A stretch of 57,440 nucleotides of DNA, from contig CADCIK010000006.1 in NCBI GenBank assembly GCA_902801415.1, positions 1-57,440 of the forward strand, read 5' to 3'. Origin of the DNA: an uncultured Lachnospiraceae bacterium. GTDB taxonomy: Bacteria > Bacillota > Clostridia > Lachnospirales > Lachnospiraceae. The notes under the pieces were generated by a model. It did no database searches and had not been told where the DNA came from. It saw only the letters and a program-made list of their open reading frames with translations. Of the stretch, positions 40,537 through 49,410 are shown one piece after another (the stretch's first letter is position 1; every line of letters starts with the position of its first letter). A program made the position numbers and the translations under genes.

Positions 40537-41259
40537 TTACTTTCTTCTGCGTGCTACGGAGTAGAATGCGAACATATCCGGCCTGTGCCGCGACTGTGTG
40601 AACTCAAACATCTCTCCCGCCGCGTTGTAAGTCTCCGACGTGACGACCGCCATCGCGCCGCAGTCCACAAGGTGCAGATATTTCTCGTCGATCTCCGTGA
40701 TCTTCTCCACGGTGAGTGTCCTTCTCGTGGTGACGATCGTGTCTCCCACGACATTCTCCAGATATTCGTAAACTGACTTCTCCGCGATCTCTTTAGTCAG
40801 CCCCGGCACGACTCTTGTCAGAAACCAGTTGTTGTCCAGGATCATGGGAAGATCGTCAAAATACCGCACACGCTGAATGTAATACACTTCCTCTCCCACC
40901 GCGAATCCGGTCTTGCGCGCCAGATAGTCGTCCACCTTGAAGGTGGTGAAATGGATCACCTTCGTGCGGTATTCACGGTTGTTTCTGGCAGCCGCCTCCT
41001 TCATGCTCTCGATCACATCGAAAGAGAACAGGTTGGCCTGCGACTTCCGGTAGATCACTACGACGCCTTTTCCGTGTATGCTCTGCACATAGCTTTCATC
41101 CGCGAGCTTCGCGATCGCGCGCCGGATCGTATTGCGGGATACACCATATCGGGCTGTCAGGTTGTTCTCCGAGGGAAGAATGGACTGAGGGGCGTAGATC
41201 CCCTCCTCGATCTTCTCCTTGAGGTCATTGTATATAGCTTCATATTTCTGTGCGGGCAT
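40537..41259 (-). CDS. treR: GntR/HutC-family repressor of trehalose genes
   Basis: The 240-residue protein has an N-terminal winged helix (residues 5-70; SENNLTARYGVSRNTIRRAI) and a C-terminal UTRA ligand domain, the layout of Bacillus TreR, which is released by trehalose-6-phosphate. It precedes treP in the same direction, and the operator-like repeats at the treP start are its likely target. It follows an MFS gene by 29 bases, so some readthrough from that operon is possible. Confidence 0.88.
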   Translation of the reverse strand: MPAQKYEAIYNDLKEKIEEGIYAPQSILPSENNLTARYGVSRNTIRRAIAKLADESYVQSIHGKGVVVIYRKSQANLFSFDVIESMKEAAARNNREYRTKVIHFTTFKVDDYLARKTGFAVGEEVYYIQRVRYFDDLPMILDNNWFLTRVVPGLTKEIAEKSVYEYLENVVGDTIVTTRRTLTVEKITEIDEKYLHLVDCGAMAVVTSETYNAAGEMFEFTQSRHRPDMFAFYSVARRRK

Positions 41260-41288
41260 TGGCTGGCTTTTTCCTTCCGTTCCTTGGT

Positions 41289-42644
41289 TTACTTCTTAGG
41301 TACGATGATCCCCAGGATCTTCTCTTCGTTATAGCGGGACAGGATCAACGCTCCTGCAAGACAGATCACTGCGGCGGAGACTGCCGCGATCCGGTAACCC
41401 AGACCGGTCTCAGGGCCGATACTGGCGAAGGCCGTAAAGACGAGCATCGCAATACTTTGGCCGAATTTAAACGCGAACGTTCTGGCCGCGAAGAACATGC
41501 CCTCCCGGTTTTCTCCCGTGACGACCGCGTCCGCTTCCGCAATATCCGCGACGATCGCCTGCGGCAGAATGCCGAGGATAGCCATGGGGAAGGCCGCCGC
41601 GCAGACAATGATGATACCGAACACCAGGCCGGATCCGCCCATGAGTCCGGAAACCGCTGTGATCACATAGACGATCGACAGGCCGACAAAGCCGATCAGG
41701 ACCAGTTTCTTCTTGTTCATGCGGTGTGCCAGCGCATTGACCGGCATGTAACAAGCAAATGACAACAGTGTCATGGCCACATAGAGGATCGTCGTAAAGG
41801 TCTCCGGCAGCTTCATCAGGGATGTGATGAAGAAAGGAAGGCCCGTCTGGAAGATCGTCAGTCCCAGGAAATACAGGACGTCACTTCCAACGAAAATGCG
41901 GAAATCGCCGTTTCTGAAAGTCTTGATCAGGGATGTGAACGCGTCGTCATTGGAAGGGACGGTGTGCACATACTCTTTCTCATTGATCGTGAAAGTAGGC
42001 ACCAGAAGTGCCGCAAGTCCGATCAGCGCAAGGATCAGGAACGTGATGCGGATAGCCATGATCCTTCCCAGCGACGGCTCCATCGCGCCCCAGATAAAAG
42101 GCGCCGCATATCCGATCGCCGATCCCAGAAGGAACGTGACGGAAATATAGGTCGAAATACTGATGCGCGTGTCCTGCGTAGTTCCCAGTTCGGAGATCAG
42201 TGCGTTAAAAGGCGTACAGTACGTCGTCATGAACAGGTAGAATAATAAAAGCGTTACCAGAAGCCAGATGCAGTTGACTGTCGAGATACTGTTAACAGGC
42301 GCCCAGAATACAAGGACCGTGACCGCCGCGAAAGGCACCGCGATCTTCTGCATAAACGGGATCCTTCTCCCTCTGGGGTTCGTGGACCGGTCAGACATAT
42401 TCGCGATCATGGGATCTGTCACCGCGTCAAACACTCTTCCGAGTGCCGCGATGCCGCCGATCACGGTCGCTATTCCGAGGATCACTCGTCCCTGCGGGAT
42501 GAACAGCGTCTGTCCCGATGCGATAGAATCCGCGTCAGGCTGGTAAAAATAGACCAGCCAGTTGGTGATCAGTGCCGACAGAAGCGACCATCCGAACTGT
42601 CCGATCGCAAAACACCACATTTTCCCCTTCGATAAAGTCTTCAT
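41289..42644 (-). CDS. MFS transporter, glycoside-pentoside-hexuronide (GPH) type
   Basis: The 451-residue carrier has about twelve membrane segments. The loop DAVTDPMIANMSDRS (about 73-87) and the NPRGRRIPF segment are typical of GPH symporters that co-import glycosides or related compounds with cations. It lies between the TAXI/GltS genes and treR in one direction, so it could belong to either locus. Its substrate is not evident. The gap from the upstream small gene is 71 bases and contains a 23-bp inverted repeat. Confidence 0.85.
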   Translation of the reverse strand: MKTLSKGKMWCFAIGQFGWSLLSALITNWLVYFYQPDADSIASGQTLFIPQGRVILGIATVIGGIAALGRVFDAVTDPMIANMSDRSTNPRGRRIPFMQKIAVPFAAVTVLVFWAPVNSISTVNCIWLLVTLLLFYLFMTTYCTPFNALISELGTTQDTRISISTYISVTFLLGSAIGYAAPFIWGAMEPSLGRIMAIRITFLILALIGLAALLVPTFTINEKEYVHTVPSNDDAFTSLIKTFRNGDFRIFVGSDVLYFLGLTIFQTGLPFFITSLMKLPETFTTILYVAMTLLSFACYMPVNALAHRMNKKKLVLIGFVGLSIVYVITAVSGLMGGSGLVFGIIIVCAAAFPMAILGILPQAIVADIAEADAVVTGENREGMFFAARTFAFKFGQSIAMLVFTAFASIGPETGLGYRIAAVSAAVICLAGALILSRYNEEKILGIIVPKK

Positions 42645-42684
42645 ACCTCTCTCCCTTGTGTATAGTCTGTCAGCAGTCTTTTTT

Positions 42685-42707
42685 CCGGTATCAAAGAACT
42701 TTACCGG
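42685..42707. promoter_or_regulatory. 23-bp inverted repeat before the MFS gene
   Basis: CCGGTATCAAAG and CTTTACCGG arms form a near-perfect palindrome. There is no U-run on the minus strand; it may be an operator or a stability element. Confidence 0.4.
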
Positions 42708-42715
42708 TCAGCGCT

Positions 42716-42907
42716 TCATTTCTTTTTCTTTTTCCTGTGCAGATGGATCTCGGGAATCGCGACATTGTCATAGACGATGTCCTTCTTCTCCAGCTCCTCA
42801 TTCTCCTCCGCATCCGCCTTCTTCTGTTTCTCTTCAAACGAATCGGAATGGATCTCAGGCACAGCAAGATTCTCTGAATTAATGTGAAACAGATTCTTTA
42901 AATTCAT
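42716..42907 (-). CDS. 63-residue protein with two PEIH repeats, unknown
   Basis: I do not recognise this protein. It has two similar segments, NLAVPEIHSDS (14-24) and NVAIPEIHLHR (48-58), separated by a highly charged Glu/Lys helix-like stretch, and it ends in a run of lysines. There is no signal peptide or membrane segment. GAGGAG lies about nine bases before the ATG, and the gene sits 20 bases after the gltS stop, so expression with the transporter is likely. A cytosolic adaptor or regulator of the TAXI-GltS pair is conceivable, but nothing shows it. Confidence 0.72.
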   Translation of the reverse strand: MNLKNLFHINSENLAVPEIHSDSFEEKQKKADAEENEELEKKDIVYDNVAIPEIHLHRKKKKK

Positions 42908-42927
42908 ATCCGGCTCTCCTCTCTACA

Positions 42928-44124
42928 TCAGACCAGATTGATGAAAAACGTGATGACAAGTGAATTGATGAAATCCGCGAAGAGACTTCCCACGATCGGT
43001 ATCAGCAGGTAGGCCTTGATCGAAGGTACATATTTGTCGCAGATCGCCTGCATGTTGGCCATCGCGTTAGGCGTCGCCCCCATACCGAATCCGCATGTTC
43101 CCGCTGTGATCACGGCCGCGTCATAATCTGCGCCTGTGAAGCGGAAGATCACAAATCTCGCGAACAGGTACATAAACGCAAGCTGAACCAGAAGAAGGAC
43201 GACCAGCGGAAGCGCCAGCGCGGCCAGCTGCCAGATCTTGAGCGTGATCATGGCTATGCCGAGGAACAGGGACAGGCAGATACCGCCGAGGTCATTGATC
43301 TCACCCATATAGACCTTGACAGCACCTGTTGCTTCACCGATGTTGCGGATGACAGCCGCTACGATCATCGCGCCGATATAGACAGGGAAAGTCATGCCCG
43401 TCTTGGTCAGAAGTGCCGAGACCAGTGTACCCAGACCGACTGTTACACACAGCTCGAAAACGGCGGGTGCGTACTGGTCAATATGTCTGACGTGCTGCTC
43501 TTCATCTTCCTCGAAGATCTCGTCTCCCTCATCGGCCGACTTTGCGGTCTCAAGAAGATTATACTTCCTGATCAGTGAATTTCCAAGGGGACCGCCGATC
43601 AAGCTGCCTGCGATCAAACCGAACGTTGCGGCCGCCGTAGCGATCGTCGTCGCGCCCTGAATTCCAAAGTCCTCAATGACCGGACCGAAAGCGCCGGCTG
43701 TACCGTGGCCGCCGACCATGGGAACAGAGCCCGTACACAATCCGATCAGAGGATTGACGCCGAGAATGCGGGAAACGCCTACAGCCAGAACGTTCTGCAG
43801 GATGATGAGAAGGATGACCTGGATCAGGAAAATGATCAGGTCCTTGCCGCCTTCCTTGAGGACGGCCAGATTCGCCTGGAATCCTACGGAAGTAAAGAAA
43901 AATACCATGCAGATCTCGCGGAATGTGTCGTCATAGACAAATTCCACAACGCCGCATACATAGAGAATACAGGAGAGGATCGCGACAACAAGTCCTCCGA
44001 CGACGGGCGCGGGGATACAGAAAGTTTCCAGGAAGCGGATCCTCTTTCTGAGGAACCGGCCCAGCATCAGAACGCCGACTGCGATCGCAAGCGTAAGATA
44101 TTTGTTGATTTCGATAGTGAGCAT
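42928..44124 (-). CDS. gltS: GltS-type sodium symporter
   Basis: The 398-residue protein has the ESS-family layout of about ten membrane segments in two inverted halves, with GGHGTAGAFGP in the first half (about 150-160) and the matching TAGTCGFGMGATPNAMANM in the second. E. coli GltS imports glutamate with sodium and needs no binding protein. Here the gene starts 12 bases after a TAXI solute-binding lipoprotein. A binding-protein-assisted GltS is therefore suspected, and the substrate may be glutamate or a related acid. Confidence 0.9.
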   Translation of the reverse strand: MLTIEINKYLTLAIAVGVLMLGRFLRKRIRFLETFCIPAPVVGGLVVAILSCILYVCGVVEFVYDDTFREICMVFFFTSVGFQANLAVLKEGGKDLIIFLIQVILLIILQNVLAVGVSRILGVNPLIGLCTGSVPMVGGHGTAGAFGPVIEDFGIQGATTIATAAATFGLIAGSLIGGPLGNSLIRKYNLLETAKSADEGDEIFEEDEEQHVRHIDQYAPAVFELCVTVGLGTLVSALLTKTGMTFPVYIGAMIVAAVIRNIGEATGAVKVYMGEINDLGGICLSLFLGIAMITLKIWQLAALALPLVVLLLVQLAFMYLFARFVIFRFTGADYDAAVITAGTCGFGMGATPNAMANMQAICDKYVPSIKAYLLIPIVGSLFADFINSLVITFFINLV

Positions 44125-44136
44125 TGACTTCCCTCC

Positions 44137-45105
44137 TTACTTTTCTACTGCGCCGACCGAAACGCCGCACTCTTGATAGTACTTAGCCGCACCGGCATGG
44201 AAGGGAATCGTGACCGACTCGACCGCATTCTGCTCCTGCAGATCAAATTCCACCGGGACCGCGCTGTTGAGCGCTGCCTTTTCCTTGAACAGAGCGCTTG
44301 TGATCGTGTAAACAGTCTCCTCAGGCAGCTTGTTGGAGGCAAGAAGGACAGACATCACTGCCAGTGTTTTGATATCGGTGTCCTGTCCGTTATAAGTGCC
44401 CGCAGGGATCACGGCTTCCGTGTAGTATTTGTATGCTTTTGTCAAAAGATTGCTCTGCTGGTGGTCAATAGGAATGAGGCGGACCGGCGTCTCTTTGGCC
44501 AGATCTGAGATCACCTGGGCCGGCGCGCCTGCTGTACAGAACATGGCGTCGATCGAACCGGCGCTCAGCGCGTTCACAGCTTCCGTATAGGTCATATTCT
44601 CAACCGTCAGCGTATTGGATGTAAGGCCGTATGCCTGCAGGATCTGAACAGCGTTCTTCTGTGTTCCGGAGTCCTCTTCACCCACACTTATCGTCGAACC
44701 AACAAGATCACTCACCTTTGCAATGTGTGAATCCGCGCGGACCACGATCTGTATAGCTTCCGGATACAGCGCTGCCACTGCAGAGTAACCCTGCATAGCA
44801 GCCGTTTCCAATGTGCCGTTGTACATCTCGTCGATCACATCGGACTGTGCCAGCGCTAGTTCCAGGTAATCCCCCGAAAGGAGGCGGATATTGGCTGCCG
44901 AACCTGCTGTCGTTTTCACCTCTGTGCTGATCTTATATGGATCCGCGGAGAGCGTGGAGGACAGTGCACGTCCCAACGAATTGTAATTTCCGCCTTCGCC
45001 TGCTGTCCCGATCCGCAGCTTTTCCTTCTGCCCGCAGCCTGTAAAAGCCGCAAGGATCAAGACCAGAGCAATCGCCAATGCTGTTGTTTTTCTTGCTACT
45101 TTCAA
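44137..45105 (-). CDS. TAXI-family solute-binding lipoprotein
   Basis: The 322-residue protein has a signal peptide with lipobox AFTGC (C24), then the TAXI (TRAP-associated extracytoplasmic immunogenic) fold: KLRIGTAGEGGNYNSLG at 29-45, LSGDYLELALAQSDV, and GSIDAMFCTAGAP in the second lobe. TAXI proteins normally deliver acidic solutes such as glutamate or 2-oxoglutarate to fused TRAP membrane proteins. No TRAP small or large membrane subunit is present; the next gene is a GltS symporter. GGAGG lies upstream of the start. Confidence 0.9.
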   Translation of the reverse strand: MKVARKTTALAIALVLILAAFTGCGQKEKLRIGTAGEGGNYNSLGRALSSTLSADPYKISTEVKTTAGSAANIRLLSGDYLELALAQSDVIDEMYNGTLETAAMQGYSAVAALYPEAIQIVVRADSHIAKVSDLVGSTISVGEEDSGTQKNAVQILQAYGLTSNTLTVENMTYTEAVNALSAGSIDAMFCTAGAPAQVISDLAKETPVRLIPIDHQQSNLLTKAYKYYTEAVIPAGTYNGQDTDIKTLAVMSVLLASNKLPEETVYTITSALFKEKAALNSAVPVEFDLQEQNAVESVTIPFHAGAAKYYQECGVSVGAVEK

Positions 45106-45224
45106 AACTATCCCTCCTAACTGTTCATGATCTATATGATCCCCGATACTCTATTTTAACACTGTGACTTGTTAATGCGGGATTTTTTTGCGCCGGTACT
45201 GTGGTTTTTTCGCTTGCAAAATGC

Positions 45225-45257
45225 AAAAAAGACCGGTGCAGTGTTTCACTGCACCGG
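45225..45257 (-). terminator. terminator of the HD-protein gene
   Basis: A CCGGTGCAGTG/CACTGCACCGG stem is followed by TTTTTT on the minus strand. Confidence 0.88.
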
Positions 45258-45278
45258 CCCTGCCGCTGAATCTCTTAT

Positions 45279-45839
45279 TCATAACACATCTTTCAGATTT
45301 CGGATCACCCTTCTCGCCTTTTTGATGCCGGAACCGGTGATCTTCCGGGCCTTTTGGGCACCTTTTCCGGCGGCTTTGCGCACTTTTCGGACCTCGGGCC
45401 TTGCAAACTCCTTCGTCGCCACACTCTTATCCGCGAGGCAGACCAGGATCGCCTCTTTGGATTTGGGCGGATGCACCAGTGTCAGAGGCCACATGTGCCC
45501 CCTGATGATATTGAGCTCTTTATCTGTAAGATCAAAGTCCTCCTGCGCCTTTTTCATCGCTGTCAGGGGATGGGACGTTCCATGGCGGTAAGCGGAAAAG
45601 CCCTCCTCTTTGATGTTGTACTGATAATAGTCATGCAGCATGGCGCCGCGGGCAAGTTCTTTCTCGTCAATGTCCCAGCCCAGTATCTCCGCCAGTTCGA
45701 AGCTCCGCTTTGCCACCTGCACGCAGTGGGCAAGCGTGTTGCTCCCGTTGTGCTGTGGAAAATTGCTGAGCCTGTTGATCTTGGGATCAAGGATCAGTTT
45801 ATTCAGTTCTCTATAGAACAGCTCTCTGTCATTTGTCAT
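45279..45839 (-). CDS. HD-domain phosphohydrolase with basic tail
   Basis: The 186-residue protein has HD-superfamily metal ligands H38, H69-D70 and D137, with additional histidines in HGTSHP near residue 90. Such proteins hydrolyse phosphate esters of nucleotides or related compounds; the substrate here is unknown. The last 35 residues are strongly basic with Lys/Arg-Ala/Gly repeats (RKVRKAAGKGAQKARK), which may bind nucleic acid or the membrane surface. It follows the NhaC gene by 31 bases. Confidence 0.85.
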   Translation of the reverse strand: MTNDRELFYRELNKLILDPKINRLSNFPQHNGSNTLAHCVQVAKRSFELAEILGWDIDEKELARGAMLHDYYQYNIKEEGFSAYRHGTSHPLTAMKKAQEDFDLTDKELNIIRGHMWPLTLVHPPKSKEAILVCLADKSVATKEFARPEVRKVRKAAGKGAQKARKITGSGIKKARRVIRNLKDVL

Positions 45840-45870
45840 TACTGCCTCCCTTCTCCGCCTGCTGCCTCTC

Positions 45871-47184
45871 TTATCGGGATCTCTGTATAGAGATTACCAC
45901 AAAAACAGTCAGCACGAACGGGTAGATCAGAAAGGGGATCAGCGACACACTGGTCAGCTTCGCGATATTGGCTGCCACCAGCAGCTGCGCGCCATAGGGA
46001 ATGATCCCCTGCGCGATGCAGGAGCAGGTGTCGAGCAGCGAAGCTGTCTGCCGCGGATCGACTCCGTATTCCTTGGTTATATCTCTGGCGATCGGCGCTG
46101 CAATAACGATCGCGACCGTATTATTGGCCGTAGCAATATCCATAAAAGCGGTCAAAAAAGCGATGCCGTACATTCCGCCCCGCTTACTGTTGGCGTTCTT
46201 TCTGATAAAGGACAGAATGGCTTCGAAGCCCCCGTTTTCCTTCATCAGCGCCGCGATCGACGCCACCAGGATCGTGACGATCATGGTCTCAAACATGCCG
46301 CTGATCCCGCTGCCCATGGAGGCCAGCGCGGTTGCGTAGGACAGCGAACCCGTAAAAATACCGACCAGAATGAACAGCGCGATCCCTACGATCAGGACCA
46401 TAAAGACATTGATCCCGAGTACGGACATTCCCAGTACGATAAAATACGGAAGCGCCTGCCAGATGTTGAAGGGGAAATTCCCGATCACAGCGCCGCCGCT
46501 GACAAACGCGTAAACGAGAAGTATGACCAGCGTGATAGCCGCCGCCGGTATTGCTACTTTAATATTTGTACGGAATTTGTCCTTCATTTCCACGCCCTGC
46601 GTCTTGGTCGCGGCGATCGTCGTATCCGAAATAAACGAGAGGTTGTCGCCGAACATGGCGCCGCCCACAACAACGCCGACACAGAAAGGAAGCGAGAGGC
46701 CTCCGTTTTGCGAGACCGCGCATGCGATCGGCGCGAGGACAGAGATCGTTCCCACGCTGGTTCCCATTGCCATGGAGATCAGACAGGCAATCAGGAAGAG
46801 TCCCGGCACAGCAAATTTGCCGGGGATGATGCTCAGGAGCAGGTTGGCTGTACTCGAAGCGCCGCCCGCTTCCGAAGCGATCCCGCTGAAGGCGCCGGCC
46901 ATCAGGAAGATAAACAGCATGATCACAATGTTGTCATCGCCGATTCCCCTGGCGCAGATATGGATCTTCTCGTCAAAAGACAGCTTTCTGTTCTGTAAAA
47001 ACGCCGCGATCAGGGCGATCGAAAACGCCAGCACTACGGACACTACGTAGAATCCCATCTGTCCTTCCGTCGGTTTAATATATTCGAAGAAAATGCCGTT
47101 TCCAAGATAAACGGTCAAAAACAGAAGAATAGGCAGCAGCGCTTTCGGATTTGCTGATGGTGTAACTGAAGATGACTGATTCAT
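45871..47184 (-). CDS. NhaC-family Na+/H+ antiporter
   Basis: The 437-residue membrane protein has about eleven hydrophobic segments and the NhaC/ion-transporter signatures MGTSVGTISVLAPIA (about 140-154), GGAMFGDNLSFISDTT and DTCSCIAQGIIPYGAQL. The group includes sodium/proton and malate/lactate antiporters, so the exchanged ion is uncertain. No regulatory site was clear. The following HD-domain gene is probably co-transcribed. Confidence 0.88.
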   Translation of the reverse strand: MNQSSSVTPSANPKALLPILLFLTVYLGNGIFFEYIKPTEGQMGFYVVSVVLAFSIALIAAFLQNRKLSFDEKIHICARGIGDDNIVIMLFIFLMAGAFSGIASEAGGASSTANLLLSIIPGKFAVPGLFLIACLISMAMGTSVGTISVLAPIACAVSQNGGLSLPFCVGVVVGGAMFGDNLSFISDTTIAATKTQGVEMKDKFRTNIKVAIPAAAITLVILLVYAFVSGGAVIGNFPFNIWQALPYFIVLGMSVLGINVFMVLIVGIALFILVGIFTGSLSYATALASMGSGISGMFETMIVTILVASIAALMKENGGFEAILSFIRKNANSKRGGMYGIAFLTAFMDIATANNTVAIVIAAPIARDITKEYGVDPRQTASLLDTCSCIAQGIIPYGAQLLVAANIAKLTSVSLIPFLIYPFVLTVFVVISIQRSR

Positions 47185-47372
47185 GAATCCACTCCTTTTC
47201 TTATTTATATCTTTTTTGCACAGTGTTCTAAATATATCATATTTTGGCCGTATTTAAAGCATTTTCTGCGGAACAGGCCGCCCATAACTCCACAGAAACC
47301 GAAGGAAGATCCAGGTCACAAAACCTGCCGGGACGGAAAAAGCCCCGGGACCCAGGGTCCGCCGGGATAAGG

Positions 47373-47404
47373 AAAGCCCCGGAGCTTCCGTGCCCCGGGG
47401 CTTA
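47373..47404 (-). terminator. terminator of fbp
   Basis: An AAGCCCCGG/CCGGGGCTT stem lies 29 bases after the fbp stop and ends in CTTTCCTT on the minus strand. Confidence 0.75.
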
Positions 47405-47432
47405 TTGCGTGTCCTGTCTTTGTACCGCTGCT

Positions 47433-49325
47433 CTATCTTTCTCTGACAAGGCCGCTTCTGTAGGCCTTTAAGAGGTCCTTGAGATCTTTGATCCTCTCAC
47501 GGATGATCACGCCCTGGTCCGTATGCGCGACCAGGATGCGCTCCTCTTCCTCTTCCACGATCTCTGTATCCGAGTGGATATCCAGATTCTCCTCCAGCGC
47601 TTTCTTGAGGCTCTCAAAGGGCTGATGCGTCTTGAGCTTCATGCCGTGGGAGCTGAAGATCAGTGTGTAACCCGCTATGCCGGTCGCTTTCTGGTACGCT
47701 TTGCAGAAGCCGCCGTCAATGACATAGAGTTTTCCGTCCGCGCGGATGGGGGACTCTCCTTTTTTGACATTGACCGGCGTGTGGCCGTTGATGATATGGC
47801 TCCGCTCGGAATAGAGTCCGAACTCATGCAGGATCATCTTGGCCGTGCGCTTCTCTCTGTTGTAGACATAATAGGGGTTGCGCGGCTCCTTCCAGGTGCC
47901 CTTGTCTTCCAGATAGGTTCTCTCAAAGGTCTTGATCACCCTGCCGAACAGCGGCGAATCATAGCCGCACCACAGGTACCACAAGAAGTCCACGCTGTTC
48001 CGGTCCGGCGCGCTCCACGCGCTTCTGACTTCCTGGTCCACTTTGTCCAGATACGCTCTTCCCTGCACGGGATCGCCCCAGAAATCGACACGGGCGAAGT
48101 TTCCGTCATCGTCGAGCGGCATACATCCGTGATAGAGCAGATTTTCATTGATGCACTTGTACATGGAACCGTGGGAATACAGAAAGTCCACGTGCTGGCG
48201 AAGACGCACGGAATGCGTGAACGCGTACTGCAGGTCTTTGACCACGATCTCTTCCTCGGCGCTGAGCCTGAAGGGGTCATTCCTGTCCACGGTAGGGAAG
48301 TCATGGGTCTTGAGCGGGTGGACTGTACCGTCCAGAGTAATGGTATAGTTGTCCCAATCCACCTGTCCCAGGAGCATGCGGTTGTCCATCTTATACTCCG
48401 GGTGTCTCTTGATCAGCTGCCCCTCCAGCTTAAAGATCAGCACGGAGATCGCCTTCTTGAGAGGATCCATCCCCTCTTCATGGGTATAGGTCTTTTCCGC
48501 AAACAGCACCAGGTTTCTCATACTGATGCCGTATCCGTTTTCCAGGACCTCGTAGTTGCCATATTTGACATTGTTGTTGATGCAAACAAAGATGCTGGCC
48601 GGGTTGCCCGCCGCTGCCCCCATCCACAGAATATCATGATTGCCCCACTGGATATCGAGCTCATTCTCGTAATTCATCAGCAGATCCATGATCAGGTCCG
48701 CATGCTCGCCCCGGTCGAAAATGTCGCCCAGAATGTGCAGTCGGTCCACAAACAGTCTCTTTGTCAAAGTACAGAGCGCCACGATGAAATCATCCGCGCT
48801 CTTCGTGTCCATGATGGACTCCAGGATCTTGGTGTGATAACGCGCGCGATTGTTGTCCTCATCCTTCTGAGCGTGCAGCAGCTCGTCGATGATAAAGGCG
48901 AATTCCTGCGGCATGGCCTTGCGGACTTTGGAGCGGGTATACTTGGAAGACGCGTAGCGGGTCAGTTCGATCAGCCTGTCCAGCATCTGCCTGTACAGAA
49001 GACGCGGGATCTCTCCGCCCTGCTTCATCCTCTCCAGTTCTTCCACCGGATAATAGATCAGCGTGCATAGTTCTGCCTGCTCGGCCGTCGTCAAAGTATC
49101 CCCGAATAGAAGTTCCACTTTCTCCCTGATGACGCCTGAACAGTTGTTGAGAATGTGCTTAAACGCCTCATATTCTCCGTGCAGGTCGCTCAAATAGTGC
49201 TCCGTTCCCTTGGGAAGATTCAGGATTGCCTGCAGATTGATGATCTCCGCGAAAGCGGCCCTGCGATTGGGAAACTCTCTGGCAAGCAGTTCCAGGATCT
49301 TTCTCTTTTCTAATGTTAAGTCCAT
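47433..49325 (-). CDS. fbp: fructose-1,6-bisphosphatase class III
   Basis: This gluconeogenic enzyme of Firmicutes removes the C1 phosphate from fructose-1,6-bisphosphate. The metallophosphatase motifs are present: SDLHGE at residues 46-51, GDIFDRG near 195, GNHD near 230, and NGHTPV in the C-terminal half. The 630-residue length is close to the Bacillus enzyme. It is monocistronic, with ribosome site GGGGATAAAG before the ATG. Confidence 0.95.
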   Translation of the reverse strand: MDLTLEKRKILELLAREFPNRRAAFAEIINLQAILNLPKGTEHYLSDLHGEYEAFKHILNNCSGVIREKVELLFGDTLTTAEQAELCTLIYYPVEELERMKQGGEIPRLLYRQMLDRLIELTRYASSKYTRSKVRKAMPQEFAFIIDELLHAQKDEDNNRARYHTKILESIMDTKSADDFIVALCTLTKRLFVDRLHILGDIFDRGEHADLIMDLLMNYENELDIQWGNHDILWMGAAAGNPASIFVCINNNVKYGNYEVLENGYGISMRNLVLFAEKTYTHEEGMDPLKKAISVLIFKLEGQLIKRHPEYKMDNRMLLGQVDWDNYTITLDGTVHPLKTHDFPTVDRNDPFRLSAEEEIVVKDLQYAFTHSVRLRQHVDFLYSHGSMYKCINENLLYHGCMPLDDDGNFARVDFWGDPVQGRAYLDKVDQEVRSAWSAPDRNSVDFLWYLWCGYDSPLFGRVIKTFERTYLEDKGTWKEPRNPYYVYNREKRTAKMILHEFGLYSERSHIINGHTPVNVKKGESPIRADGKLYVIDGGFCKAYQKATGIAGYTLIFSSHGMKLKTHQPFESLKKALEENLDIHSDTEIVEEEEERILVAHTDQGVIIRERIKDLKDLLKAYRSGLVRER

Positions 49326-49410
49326 ACTTTATCCCCTTTTTCTATTTTCCTGAACTTAGCGCCTCTTAAATATGTCATAATGTAATCGTTACTAACAGTA
49401 TACAGGATTT

